Assembly (NCBI GenBank): GCA_014529385.2
Contig: CM043971.1
Span: 87,126,840-87,190,839, forward strand
Source: Adiantum capillus-veneris
Taxonomy: Eukaryota > Streptophyta > Polypodiopsida > Polypodiales > Pteridaceae
Reading direction: 5' to 3'
DNA length: 64,000 nucleotides
The notes below the pieces were generated by a model that saw nothing but the letters and a program-made list of their open reading frames with translations, was not told where the DNA came from and made no database searches. Shown in pieces: positions 1-10,082 of this stretch (position 1 is its first letter; every line of letters starts with the position of its first letter). Both the position numbers and the translations under genes were made by a program.

Positions 1-1485
1 TACGTTGTTGAAAGTGTATTTTACGGCTAATCCATACGTTAATTCTAATAGATCGTACAGAGTGAAAGCGATAGAAATGATCATCATGTGGGTTATTCAT
101 CTAGGATAGTATGTGAGAAATGTAGATATGAGAAAAATGTAGATATGAGAGAAGTGAAGAGATGAGAAGTTTCCTTCCCAAGCCCTATTCTTGTCCGTAG
201 GCAATAAGGATACTGCGGGGAGAGATATACCTGTAGCAAGAGAACCTAAAATTTATAGAGAGGATGAATTACTAAGAGTGAGAGAGATAGGTTTGGTTAA
301 GAAGATGAGATTAGATACATATATATATATATTGGATTAGAGATAAAAATGAAAACAACAAGAAATCAAGAAAACATCAATGTAGAACACATCTTACTTG
401 ACAAACCCTTCGGCACCATTATTGATGGAGAGAGAAGAAGAGTGGATAATTCCACTTTGGTTGATACATCAAGTGCAAGACCTTCTTTGATTAGAGTTGA
501 TCTTCCAAGGTTAGCTTGTTGCAAGAATGGCTAGTCTTCTTCTAGGAGAAAGTGTATGCTTAGGCTTATGTTAATGGCTAAGTACAATTAGGCATTACTA
601 CTCACTCCCTCAAGAATTCCTCTCATCAATGGCTTGAATATTTGAGTGCGTTTTCAAGGAAGAAAAGGTACCCTTTTATAGGTGAAGGGAACCCCCAAGG
701 TTTTACACAAGAAGAGAGGAGCCAGTGTGAACAGGAATTGGAAAAGTTGGAAATGAGCTGTCCCTGCATGATGTGGGTAGACTCGGGTCCAATATTTTGA
801 TCATATCTCCTTAATCGTGGCTCCAAATAAAAAAGTAAAAATATGGACAGAAACTTCAGCTCATTAGCTATGATTTTCATTTTAAAATCATTTTCCAATT
901 CGGATTGGAACCTTGTGTACAAAAGTCATCAAAATAGGGTCCATTTCTGGCAGCAAAAGTCTTCCTGTGGTCCCCTTAGCCTAGATTTTCATTTGATTCC
1001 AAAGGACACCTCATGCCATATGAAAGCATGACATTGCTATTTGTAATCATGCTTGCAATAATGCATTAAAATAAGTGTATCTTTGAAATCATGCCACCTA
1101 GTGTCCCACTAGGATTTGATTCCCTCCTAGTAGCTATTTAAAAAGAAATATAAGAAAAATACATAGAATATATATATATTGGAGTTGACCCTAGATATAG
1201 GATCTAGCTAGGGTGTGAGATGATAATGAGATAGTAGAAATAAAGAATCAATGCTTTTTGCCCCAAGTTAAAGAGGCGGAGCTATTGATGCTTTTCCCAT
1301 AGTATTTTCTGATGGTAAAGTAAGAATAGGTTACCCTTGAGAAAAATAATAGGATGAGATAGAAAGCTTATTATTATACTTAAATATGTATATGTACATT
1401 ATAGGAAAGATAATTATGTATCTAAAAAATTACAAGATAGATCTTGTAGCATCCGTTCCCACTATGTACGTGTCACAGCACGACA
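1..1485 (-). repeat. 3' LTR of Gypsy-A, truncated by the window edge
   Basis: Aligns with 16840-18347 throughout, with scattered substitutions and short indels. Position 1 corresponds to about base 532 of the LTR read on the plus strand. The minus-strand LTR start is TGTCG at 1485-1481, against TGTCA in the other copy. A TATA-like box, TATAAAAGG on the minus strand, lies near 672-680, so most of U3 is at higher coordinates and R-U5 at lower ones. The conserved U3 block shared with the B and C LTRs lies at about 774-977. The small ORFs in this stretch are not considered genes. Confidence 0.93.
672..680 (-). promoter_or_regulatory. Candidate TATA box of the Gypsy-A 3' LTR
   Basis: The minus strand reads CTATAAAAGG here. 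The matching site in the 5' LTR (near 17512-17523) reads CTTTAAAAGG, so the copy that would drive the element has lost the TATA core. The transcription start itself cannot be fixed from sequence. Confidence 0.5.
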
Positions 1486-1498
1486 TCCACCCCCTCTA
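1486..1498 (-). other. Polypurine tract of Gypsy-A
   Basis: The minus strand reads TAGAGGGGGTGGA immediately before the LTR start TGTCG. This is the expected position and composition for the plus-strand DNA primer of reverse transcription. Confidence 0.85.
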
Positions 1499-1543
1499 AA
1501 CCTGCACATCCTCCGGTATGTGCCACATTATTTCTGTGTAAGA

Positions 1544-1924
1544 TCAGCCCGCTTGTACATCTTCCTTGCTTTCTTCTTCACTGGATAATTCCAAAGCTTC
1601 ATCTTCACTTTGATCTTTACCTGTGGTTTGCTCTTCTTCCTCATCAACATCTTCTGGATCATTGTCTCCTCTTCTCTTAAACATTTTGATCCTTTTTCCT
1701 GCTATGAGAATCTTTAATTCTGTACCATCTAGTTTAGACAAGCTGTAAGTAGCATTTTCATGCACATGCTTTACAACATATGATCCAAACCATCTTTTTG
1801 AAAACTTACGCATGACTGTGTGCTGGTTATCAAGGCTACTATCATACACCAAAACCCAGTCACCTTTGTCAATTGCTTTGCTCTTGAGTCGATGTCGCTT
1901 ATCAAAGTAGTCCTTGTTTTTCAA
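1544..1924 (-). pseudogene. Gypsy-A integrase C-terminal region
   Basis: An open stretch of 126 codons at the 3' end of pol. It holds the KGDWVLVYDSSLD...KRWFGSYVV pattern typical of the gypsy integrase C-terminal domain, which binds DNA and follows the catalytic core. It ends in a very acidic Glu/Asp-rich tail (about residues 90-126). The catalytic core lies upstream at 1987-2523 in another frame, so a frameshift near 1925-1990 separates them. No chromodomain was recognised. Its stop lies about 45 bp before the polypurine tract, as expected for the end of pol. Confidence 0.8.
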
Positions 1925-1986
1925 CCTTGCATTTTTGAGTCATTCTTTTGCAGCTTCAATGTCTCCAGGTCTTCTCTCTAGCTGCC

Positions 1987-2523
1987 TTATACGCAGTGCA
2001 AGGAGATCTTCCCTGCTAAGCCCTCTTGCCAAGGTAGTACATTCCATGTGGGAATTGTATCTTCAATCGGCATCACTGGCTTTTGAACATACATTAGCTC
2101 CGCAGGAATGTAGCCAGTTACTAAGCTATGTGTTGTACGATCAGCCCATAAAGCATATGGTAACAGTTTTGGCCACTCACCAACTCTTCCTTCGCAAGCC
2201 TTGGCCAAAGCTTTGATGATAGGAGGATGCCCTCTTTCACTCTTTCCATTGCCTTCAGGGTTGTAAGCTGTAGTAAGAGAAAGCTTGATTTCTAATCTAG
2301 AAAAGAACTCCCTTGCTTCTTCGGCATCTAGTTCACCTCTATCTGCAGTGATTTTTCCCACACAACCATAACGGCAAATCACCTCATCAAGAAGAAATTT
2401 GCACACAGCTTCTCTGGTTTTAGCTCTTAATGCTCTTCCTTCAACCTGAGGTCTTCTCGTACAAGAACCAAGTATCTCATCTGCTAGAGTCCTAAAGGCA
2501 TTGTGACTAGATCCACAACCCAT
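1987..2523 (-). pseudogene. Gypsy-A integrase catalytic core (partial)
   Basis: Integrase inserts retroelement cDNA using a D,D-35-E triad. Here the second Asp is in KITADRGELDAEE and the Glu is in NPEGNGKSERGH. The first Asp is in the preceding open frame, in the KWVVDLVTMPLG stretch near 2500-2540. The two parts are in different frames, so one frameshift near 2490-2520 breaks the core. The later WADRTTHSLVTGYIPAELMYV segment matches the usual WAYRTTxxxxTGxxPxxLxxG block of gypsy integrases. The family assignment is firm; function is lost. Confidence 0.88.
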
Positions 2524-3749
2524 TTATAGTGCATGGCTAGTGGATATGTAGGGTGAAATCCATCACGATGTCGGACATTTGAATACATTTGACAAGTTAT
2601 ACATGACTCTACAAATTGAGATACATCTTTATACATACCCTTCCACCAATATTTTTCTTTCAACTTGGAGAAGGTTGCCCACACACCCCTTTGTCCAGCC
2701 CATAGACTCTCATGAAACTCTTGCATGAGCTTTACTTGAGTCTCTTTTTTACATATAACCCGTTGTGGTGTAGCACCCTTTTGTTTAGGATGCTTCCACA
2801 AGTAACCATCCCTTAAAAAGTACCCATATGCTTTCCTGCGTATCCTCTTGAATTCTTGTTTAGACCAATCATCCTGTTTTGTTAGAGTACTGAAGTACCT
2901 TCCAATAGAAAGCCAATCACCTTCATAAAGATCTTTCAAGAACAATTCAAGTGAATTAGTCATGCAGACATTGTTACCTTTGACGTGAGAGATAGAATAG
3001 AATTTTGTGCCTACATCATCTCCCTCATCAATCATTTGCGACTCATCTTCATACCTTGCCCTTGATAGCATATCTGCCACTGTATTGTCTTTACCTGCAA
3101 TGTGCTTAAACTCAGGATTTAAGGACTTAATGTAGGCAATCCACCGCAACATAGCAATGTCTGGTGTTGAGCAGCTTGTAATCATCCCAAGAAGTGGTAG
3201 ACAATCTGTTTCTACAACCACACATGCACCAATTAGGTACTCTGTCCCACTTTTCAAGGCTGTAACCATACCCCATAACTCTCTCTTTATCTGTGGATAG
3301 TTTCTTTGGTGAGCACTTAGTACCTTTGCTCCAAATCTTACCACATACCTGTGTCCTTCTTTGTCATCTTGCCCTATTGCCCATCCAATCCCTGTAGGAC
3401 TGGTATCTACTGTCACAATCACTGGCCTTTGACACTCATAGTCTACCTTTCTCAAAGTAGTTGCTGACTGGAGTAACTCCTTTAGCTTTTTCATGGATTT
3501 TACATGTGCTTCTGTCCATTTAAACTTTTGATTCTTTCTAAGCAGCTGATAAAGAGGATCAGCTACATGTGCATAATGTGGAATCCAAATAACATAGAAG
3601 ACACATGCTCCCAGAAACCTTCTAACCTCAGTGATGCTAGTGCATGTTTCTTTCATTCTTTGGATGGCATCTACCTTTGATGGACAAGGTTTCCTACCAT
3701 ATGGCCCGCACATGTGCCCCACAATAAGCACTTCATTGACACCAAACAT
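2484..3749 (-). pseudogene. Gypsy-A RNase H and integrase zinc-binding region (duplicate copy 1)
   Basis: 421 open codons. Order: RT thumb/connection (GHMCGPYGRKPCPSK...RRFLGACVFYVIWIP), RNase H (VIVTVDTSPTGIGWAIG with its Asp, then VETDCLPLLGMI and the late HIAGKDNTVADMLSR with Asp), and the integrase N-terminal HHCC domain (FHESLWAGQRG...ESCITCQ). The second His of HHCC is replaced by Gln (GQRG instead of the common GHRG), which should weaken zinc binding. The first part of this reading is a second copy of sequence found at 3762-4803, created by a tandem duplication, so the RT upstream is not joined to it in frame. Confidence 0.9.
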
Positions 3750-3761
3750 AGACTTTTTCCC
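2722..3761. repeat. Tandem duplication in Gypsy-A pol, copy 1 (1040 bp)
   Basis: Positions 2722-3761 repeat at 3762-4801 with an offset of 1040 bp and about 30 mismatches by eye (roughly 3%). Both copies begin TGCATGAGCTTTACTTGAG and run to the GACTTTTTCC stretch. The outer junctions share only 2-3 bases (TG/CTG), so the duplication looks like a microhomology or replication-slip event. 1040 is not a multiple of three, so it breaks the frame. Confidence 0.95.
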
Positions 3762-4972
3762 TGCATGAGCTTTACTTGAGTCTCTTTTTTACATATAACC
3801 CGTTGTGGTGAAGCACCCTTTTGTTTAGGATGCTTCCACAAGTAACCATCCTTCAAAAAGTACCCATATGCTTTCCTACGTATCCTCTTGAATTCTTGTT
3901 CAGACCAATCATCCTGTTTTGTTAGAGTACTCAAGTACCTTCCAATAGAAAGCCAATCACCTTCATAAAGATCTTTCAAGAACAATTCAAGTGAATTAGT
4001 CATGCAGACATTGTTACCTTTGACGTGAGAGATAGAATAGAATTTTGTGCCTACATCATCTCCCTCATCAATCATTTGTGACTCATCTTCATACCTTGCC
4101 CTTAATAGCATATCTGCCACTGTATTGTCTTTACCTGCAATGTGCTTGAACTCGGGATTTAAGGACTTAATGTAGGCAATCCACCGCAACATAGCAATGT
4201 CTGGCGTTGAGCAGTTTGTAATCATCCCAAGAAGTGGTAGACAATCTGTTTCTACAACCACACATGCACCAATTACGTACTCTTTCCCACTTTTCAAGGT
4301 TGTAACCATACCCCAGAACTCTCTCTTTATCTGTGGATAGTTTCTTTGGCGAGCACTTAGCACCTTTGCTCCAAATCTTACCACATACCTGTGTCCTTCT
4401 TTGTCATCTTGCCCTATTGCCCATCCAATCCCTGTAGGACTGGTGTCTACTGTCACAATTACTGGCCTTTGACACTCATAGTCTACCTTTCTCAAAGTTG
4501 TTGCTGATTGGAGCAACTCCTTTAGCTTTTTCATGGATTTTACATGTGCTTCTGTCCATTTAAACTTTTGACTCTTTCTAAGCAGTTGATAAAGAGGATC
4601 AGCTACATGTGCATAATGTGGAATCCAAATAACATAGAAGACACATGCTCCCAGAAACCTTCTAACTTCAGTAATGCTAGTGTATGTTTCTTTCATTCTT
4701 TTGATGGCATCTAACTTTGATGGACAAGGTTTCCTACCATATGGCCCGCACATGTGCCCCACAATAAGCACTTCATTGACACCAAACATAGACTTTTTCC
4801 CTGACAATGTAAGATTCACTTCTTCCAACCTAGACAAAATTTTATCACAATCATTTATGTGATTTACCACAAACCTGCGACATCCCTTAAGCTTCATCTT
4901 TATCACTTTCTTCACATCCTTTGATAGGCAAATCATCAATGAAAGGCATTGTGATTTGAGGAATAAAGTCAC
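3671..4972 (-). pseudogene. Gypsy-A RT C-terminal part and RNase H (duplicate copy 2)
   Basis: 433 open codons on the minus strand. It starts just after the RT catalytic motif, runs through the palm/thumb (NDCDKILSRLEEVNLTLSGKK, typical of the post-YxDD helix), then a complete RNase H like that of copy 1 (VTVDTSPTGIGWAIG, VETDCLPLLGMI, HIAGKDNTVADML). Translation then crosses the duplication junction at 3762 out of frame and ends in unrelated residues. The RNase H Asp residues are retained. Intact Gypsy-A elements elsewhere should have only one copy. Confidence 0.9.
3762..4803. repeat. Tandem duplication in Gypsy-A pol, copy 2
   Basis: Second copy of the 1040-bp unit. It joins the upstream RT segment normally at about 4801-4803, whereas copy 1 joins the downstream integrase normally at 2722. 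It covers the RT thumb, RNase H and the spacer to the integrase zinc domain. Confidence 0.95.
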
Positions 4973-5402
4973 GTAAGACCTTATTCATCCCATTCATCAT
5001 ATGTGCAACCGAGTTGGTTGCTCCCTATGGCAAGGTACACATCCTTACGAAACCCAAAGGTGTCCTCATGGTTGTCAAGTCTCTACTTTCGATTGCAAGC
5101 CGAAATTGATCATACCCTGAGTAGAGATCTCCCATTGAGTAGATTGCCCTCCCTGCAAACGCCTCTGCAAACTCATCCACAATTGGACCTGTACCTACAT
5201 TTCTAATTGTCACCTTGTTCACTAGTTGCATATCTTGGATGAAGCGTAGAGAACCATTCTTCTTTGGAACTGTGAACCACCTATTTGAGTATGGAGCACA
5301 AGAAGGCTCCAAGATTCCCATTTTGATTTTCTCATTCAGTAGCTCTACTAACTTTGGCAAATCAGCCTTTGGAACCGGAATAGGCCGTAGACCAAGGCAC
5401 AT
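4895..5402 (-). pseudogene. Gypsy-A reverse transcriptase, fingers and palm
   Basis: RT copies the element RNA into DNA. The open part at 5025-5402 has KMGILEPSCAPYSNRWFTVPKKNGSLRFIQDMQLVN (fingers) and YSMGDLYSGYDQFRLAIES, the motif with the first catalytic Asp. A TAG stop at 5025-5027 falls where the family has CTLPQGATNS, most simply a CAG-to-TAG change. The frame continues past it to a catalytic motif reading PFIDDLPI near 4925-4945 (the YxDD box, here F-I-D-D). A frameshift near 4895 links to the next open stretch. The family is certain; the copy is inactive. Confidence 0.9.
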
Positions 5403-5526
5403 GAGGTATTGTGAAAATTACCATAGGAGATACAATAGAAGGATCAACACATCCTATCTCATGTGGATCAAATGCAAAAGCCTTACCATGCTTTGAAAGC
5501 ATTTCTTTGAAGCACTTTGTTTCCTC

Positions 5527-5946
5527 CTATGTTAGAAACTCCTCGAGACCAATCTGAAACTCTTGGAAAGACTCCTTCGTGAAGGTATGCCCAATCTTTT
5601 TAGGATCTTTCAAACTTAGTTGTAAAGAAGCCTGCTGGATCTTTTCCCTGTTGTTAGGTGTTAAGGGTGAAGATACTGGTTTCACCTTCTTTGCTACACT
5701 CTTGTACTTAGTTTCAACATGGACTTCTGGGCCAATTGTTTGGCTTTCTTTAAAGGCTTCTATTACTTCATACATTTTCACAGAGCATACTTCCACAACT
5801 TCATTTTCAAGATGCAAACTAGACTCCATTATAGCATCAAGATCACCCATAGTATCTACAAAAGAAACTTGCTCACACAAACCCAAAACATTTTCAGTAG
5901 GCTCTAGCAACCCACTCTTTTTCATGCCTATTTGTACATTATGCAC
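5527..5946 (-). pseudogene. Gypsy-A pol spacer between protease and RT
   Basis: 139 open codons with no catalytic motif. Its position, after protease and before RT, is that of the poorly conserved linker of gypsy polyproteins. It ends with QEFQIGLEEFLT; in another frame the sequence continues into a KCFKEMLSKHGKAFAF-like stretch that normally precedes RT. I assign it by position only. Confidence 0.65.
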
Positions 5947-6293
5947 ATATTACCTCTCACATCTCTTCAAATCTTCAAGTTTTGTAAAACATATTGATCC
6001 ATTCTTTGTTACCAAGGAGCTCGTTGAAAAAGATTCACCTATTTTTGGATCAAGCGAGACCCTTTTTCTTTCTGTACCACTGCAATCCCGCTTTACAATG
6101 GTACATGGCCAAAACCCATCATTTCTCTATGGTCATGAAACTCTTTGCTCACCTTTGGTAGAGGATGTTCTCTGAGGTTGTCACGATTTCTTTCATGGTT
6201 CACACAAACTGTGAGAAATTGGACCGCTCATTTACCATCTTTGCTACGTATCCTAGCATATGTTGAACCATCATCCATTACCTTTGTTTCCAT
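5947..6293 (-). pseudogene. Gypsy-A protease-RT linker, frame-broken
   Basis: No long open frame in the right orientation. Past the TGA at 6294-6296 the same minus-strand frame goes on with METKVMDDGSTYA-like coding sequence before further stops. This is decayed polyprotein linker, not a separate gene. A plus-strand open stretch at 5579-6175 here is antisense to it. Confidence 0.6.
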
Positions 6294-7137
6294 TCAAACT
6301 CCCACAATGTAGGGTTGTCCAAGGATGAGATGATATGAAGATGTATCCTGTACAAAGAAGTTTTGGTCAATCTTTACATCACCTATTGTTACCTTCACAC
6401 CTGGACATGCTGCATACAATTCACTGGATGAATTGTTTGCCACTTTTACCATCCAACCATGATCTGTGTCCATCGGCCATTTGCACTTGTTGTAGAGACT
6501 CTTTGACATTATGTTTTTTTCTGAACCATTGTCAATCAAGGCAACAAATGGCTCTTCAAGATCACCTACCTTGACCAAAGTTTCTGTAGTAGCCCTTGCC
6601 CAATGACTTCGTGAATAGTAACTCCTAGGAATATCTTCAACTTCTTCATCATCATTTGAGAAATGCACTTGCTTCACTCTCCCACTAGATTGGTAGCATC
6701 CTACAACAGCTCCATCATTCTCCTTATTTTGCAGTTGCATCCCTTGTGTCTTTGAGGTTTTCCCTTCAACCTGTGGACGAGAAACTTCAGCAAGGGTTTG
6801 CCTCTTCCTCTTGATGATGTCAATGATCTCCTCATGGAATTCACGCTTTGCAATGCCAAGAACTTCTCCCAGAGTAAACTCAATCTTGCTATTCAAGATC
6901 CTTTCCTCCAAGACTTTCTTTAAATCTGTAGGAACCTCAATATCAGATTGTAGTTTATAAGTTGGTCCTTTTGTCTTACCTTTTGTTGGCTCTTTCTTCT
7001 TTCCTGTTGTAGATTCCTCCATGAGTACTTCAGGTGGAGATGCTCCTTGTGTTGAGGGTGTTTGAGAAGGCATTGAGTCACTTCTTCCCCCACTTCTAGA
7101 ATCTCTTTTTGATGGTCCTTCATCAACATTCTCACGT
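6294..7137 (-). pseudogene. Gypsy-A protease with preceding Gag-Pol linker
   Basis: The retropepsin-like aspartic protease cleaves the polyprotein. From the junction with element B, the frame holds a low-complexity Lys/Ser/Thr-rich linker, then VALIDNGSEKNIMSKSLY and the distal SYHLILGQPYI block typical of gypsy proteases. The catalytic triad reads D-N-G rather than D-S/T-G. A TGA at 6294-6296 ends the frame, consistent with a CGA codon decayed. Upstream coding continues at 14935 on the far side of B: removing B with one copy of its 4-bp target duplication leaves the frame continuous. The ORF seen crossing 7138-7355 into B is an artefact. Confidence 0.87.
7134..7137. other. Target site duplication of element B, left copy (ACGT)
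   Basis: ACGT precedes the LTR start at 7138 and ACGT follows the other LTR at 14935-14938. Four bases is the length that keeps the frame of Gypsy-A gag-pro when B is excised in thought. Confidence 0.8.
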
Positions 7138-7963
7138 TGAGGCGGTCCGGGGCGGGCAACAAGAGAGGCGACCTCTAAACACCCCTCAAGGCTCCCGTGC
7201 TGCTCAATTGGGGCTGGGGCAACCACAAGCACAACAAAACAACAAACCCAAACAAGATAGAGGCACCACCTAGTTATGGTATGCGAACTAGGATGCAAGA
7301 GAGATTTTGGCACAACCAAGAAGATGCACCACACAACACACATAAGCAACCTCACACCAAGACACGCACAAAATGGACCAGAGAGAGCTAGAGCAAAGGG
7401 AAGAGAGAGAGGATTGGATCTTGCGTAATACCTTATTTGTGACTTGCAAATGGATATGGTTCGTTATGATGCTATCGTAGAACTTGTACAAAACTCACTC
7501 AATGCTTAGTGATTGCTAAACATTGCCAAAACACACACACATTGTCTTAGGGTGTGGGAGACCTCTCACCACAATACCCTCTTACAATGGACAAAAAACT
7601 GGCAATGAAAAACACACTAAAACACTTTCTAAAATCACGATCAACCGATAAAAACTCAAAGTACACAAGTCACCTTGAATTCATCAAACCGTATTGCACT
7701 AATGGAAGGACGAAGATTTGAACGTCGAATCACGCCTTTGATGCACCAAACCTCAATTTATTGATGATGAAGGAGCATATACAATAGTGGTTTTGAGATT
7801 TGTGGAACTCACGCTCTCTCACTTGCAATGTGTAGCTCGAAGGCTTCTCTCACACCAAGAGTGAAGCTCACAAGTGGTTGCTACACCTAAGTCTCTCCTC
7901 ACGCATAGAGTGTTGGGGTGCTATTCGAGATGTTGGAGGTTGTTTTACAAGAAGGAGAGGGGC

Positions 7964-7972
7964 CTATTTATA
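7964..7972 (-). promoter_or_regulatory. Candidate TATA box, element B 3' LTR
   Basis: The minus strand reads CTATAAATAGGCCCC, a near-ideal plant TATA box. The same site is at 13129-13137 in the 5' LTR. It divides the LTR into about 1.8 kb of U3 and about 0.8 kb of R-U5. Confidence 0.6.
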
Positions 7973-8142
7973 GGTTGGAGACCCCTCATTAAGATTATTG
8001 GAAATCCTAATTTACAAGCTAACAAATCAGGATTATGATTTTTTTGAATATCAAAACATTGCGAGCCTTCTTTGTCTGCTTGAGTCATGGGTGTGGGCTC
8101 AAAAGAGAGCATTATTGATGGTAGATAAGGTGAAAGTAAGTA

Positions 8143-8143
<1 letters not shown>

Positions 8144-8198
<55 letters not shown>
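8144..8198. repeat. (GA)n microsatellite in the B LTR
   Basis: An uninterrupted GA run of about 27 units. The matching site in the other LTR (13309-13341) is shorter and interrupted, so the tract changed length after insertion. Confidence 0.95.
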
Positions 8199-8199
<1 letters not shown>

Positions 8200-8733
8200 A
8201 CTATACACATGTCTTGAGGTGAGGTGTCTTGTATGGTTAGGTGAATGGCTATTTTGTGTTAGTATGTTAGTTGTTAGTAATCACTAGAAAGTTAATGTTA
8301 CATTTACAATGGGTAGAATGAGGTGGATGGTTGAAGTAAGATGGTTGAATGAAGTGAGAAAATCCTTGTGATGGTGTAGCTTGAGGAAGTTTTGGACTTA
8401 CTTGTGTAGGTTCTCAAAATGACTATCGATGTTCTTCTTCGTCTTCCCTTCTTTACGCCACCGCCACCAAGGTTGATTATCGTGATGAAAATGGTAATTC
8501 CGTTGATGAGATCTCTTGATTTGCAGAGGTTAAGCATGGTACACATGCTGAATTTATGTATATATATAAGGGTTAAGATGGAATTGTACTTTGGAGATAA
8601 TAGAGAGACAAAGAGATGGTGTATGTACATGTGGAGCTCATATGAGAGCTATGGGAGTAAGTGGGGAGGTTAATGGTGAAGAAGGTGAGAGAAACCATTG
8701 AAGGTGCAGGTTTGAGTGAGGGATTGAGAGGAA

Positions 8734-8760
8734 TGTGTGTGTGTGTGTGTGTGTGTGTGT
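8734..8760. repeat. (GT)n microsatellite in the B LTR
   Basis: A TG/GT run; the shorter partner in the 5' LTR is at 13878-13903. Confidence 0.95.
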
Positions 8761-9791
8761 AGAAGTGTGGAAAGAGGTGAGAGAAGACTATGGGCTATTT
8801 GTGAGAAAAGTGGGCAGACTGGGGTCCACTCAAAAAATCATATCTCACCACTGGTAGCTCCAAAAAACATGAAAAAAATTGAGATGATTATTCAAAGCGT
8901 GGGCTACATTTTCTCTTTTAACCACTACCCCAAATTCGGAGTGGAGGTGGATATTAAAAATCCCACCAAAAGACCTCTTTTTCTTCACAAAAAGTCTTCA
9001 GTGGCCCCCTCCTTTGTTGAATTTGTACAATGCATCCAAGAGTGACCCCCTCCTTTGTCATATCATAATACAAAGCATCCAAGTTGCCCTTGACACATGC
9101 ATGGAGGAGGATTATTGGTGAATAAAAAAATATATACATGGTGGGACTAGTGTATGCACTATTCATGGAGTTTAGCTCAATGAGCACATGGTGTTAGAAT
9201 AATGAGTAAAAATAATAATAAAAATATGGAGGAGTTATGGATATGGAAAGATATTGGAATCATATGATATGGTCCCTCTTTGAATTATTTTGGGTGAAAG
9301 AGGAAAAGGTATGCAAGTAAATAATATAATAAACGTGACCAATGAGTAGAAATCAATTTTTTGTTTTCACGAGGGTGAGGGTGAAAATGTGGGAGTGATT
9401 TGTATAAAGGAAAAATATGAGGTTAGAGTATGTACATATTGGCAAAAAATATACTTATGGTGTAAGAGGATGAAAGAAGGCATACACAGGTTTAATAAAA
9501 CACACACAAAATAATTATAAAAAATCCCTATATTTAGGCCATATATACAATGAAATATTTACACACAAAGAGGCCATAATATACTTTTATTTTTTTATTT
9601 TTTTATTTTTTTGGCTCAACTAGCCAGTGACTAGCTAATTGAGGGTTTTTAAAGAAAATATGGGAAAAGTCCCCTAACTCACACACGCCTATTTATAGTG
9701 AAATGGTAGGGATAGCCATAGCGTTTGGGTGAATTTGGTAGGGTGGAGTAACTTACTATGGAAATTATGGAGAGCCGAAAAACGGCTATCA

Positions 9792-9807
9792 TTAGCCCCC
9801 CCCTTAG
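9792..9807 (-). other. Polypurine tract of element B
   Basis: The minus strand reads CTAAGGGGGGGGCTAA, immediately before the LTR start TGATAGCC. The C element has a comparable G-rich tract at 25637-25651. Confidence 0.85.
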
Positions 9808-10082
9808 ATAATGGTACATTCATGTACCATTTATCCGATCATACAACATGTAGATTGTGTAACGTCTGTCTTTGTCTGCTCTCATCTTTGTATGATTAAG
9901 AAACCTTGAGTGATATGAAAGGTTCTCAGAGCCAATAGCAGGATGTAATCAAGTGACAGATTAAACCTCCTCCATCGAGAAAGCTTCCATAAGCACCCCC
10001 CAGGATCAAAGATCTTGAAATATCTTTCCCAAAGCGAGATGTATGGTATGGAATCACTTACTGACTTCGGTTGAAGAAACTT
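9808..10082. other. Untranslated interior of element B
   Basis: 275 bp between the polypurine tract and the end of the last ORF. No motif recognised. Confidence 0.6.

Larger units (their letters stand above)
7138..9791 (-). repeat. 3' LTR of element B
   Basis: Starts TGAGGCGGTCCGG and ends GGCTATCA on the plus strand; on the coding strand it is TGATAGCC...CCGCCTCA. The copy at 12291-14934 matches along its length apart from microsatellite length and point changes. It contains a GA run (8144-8198), a GT run (8734-8760), the conserved U3 block (about 8811-9010) and a TATA box near 7964-7972. Small ORFs inside, including Arg-Glu repeats from the GA run, are not treated as genes. Confidence 0.93.

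Noticed and set aside
626-1031. ORFs of 60-100 codons in the A LTR (again at 17468-17873)
   Set aside because: Present in both LTR copies without a motif; they overlap the conserved U3 block, whose conservation is not codon-like.
5579-6175. 198-codon plus-strand ORF
   Set aside because: Antisense to the Gypsy-A pol linker.
7137-7355. N-terminal hydrophobic part of the protease ORF, which looks like a signal peptide
   Set aside because: It is LTR sequence of element B read through the insertion junction, not part of Gypsy-A.
7998-8222. ORFs with long Arg-Glu or Ser-Leu repeats over GA/CT tracts (also 13163-13432, 23290-23504, 45549-45824)
   Set aside because: They translate microsatellites in LTRs or spacers; no conserved protein sequence.
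8304-8673. ORFs on both strands in the B LTR (again at 13449-13818)
   Set aside because: Duplicated only because the LTR is duplicated; no family match.
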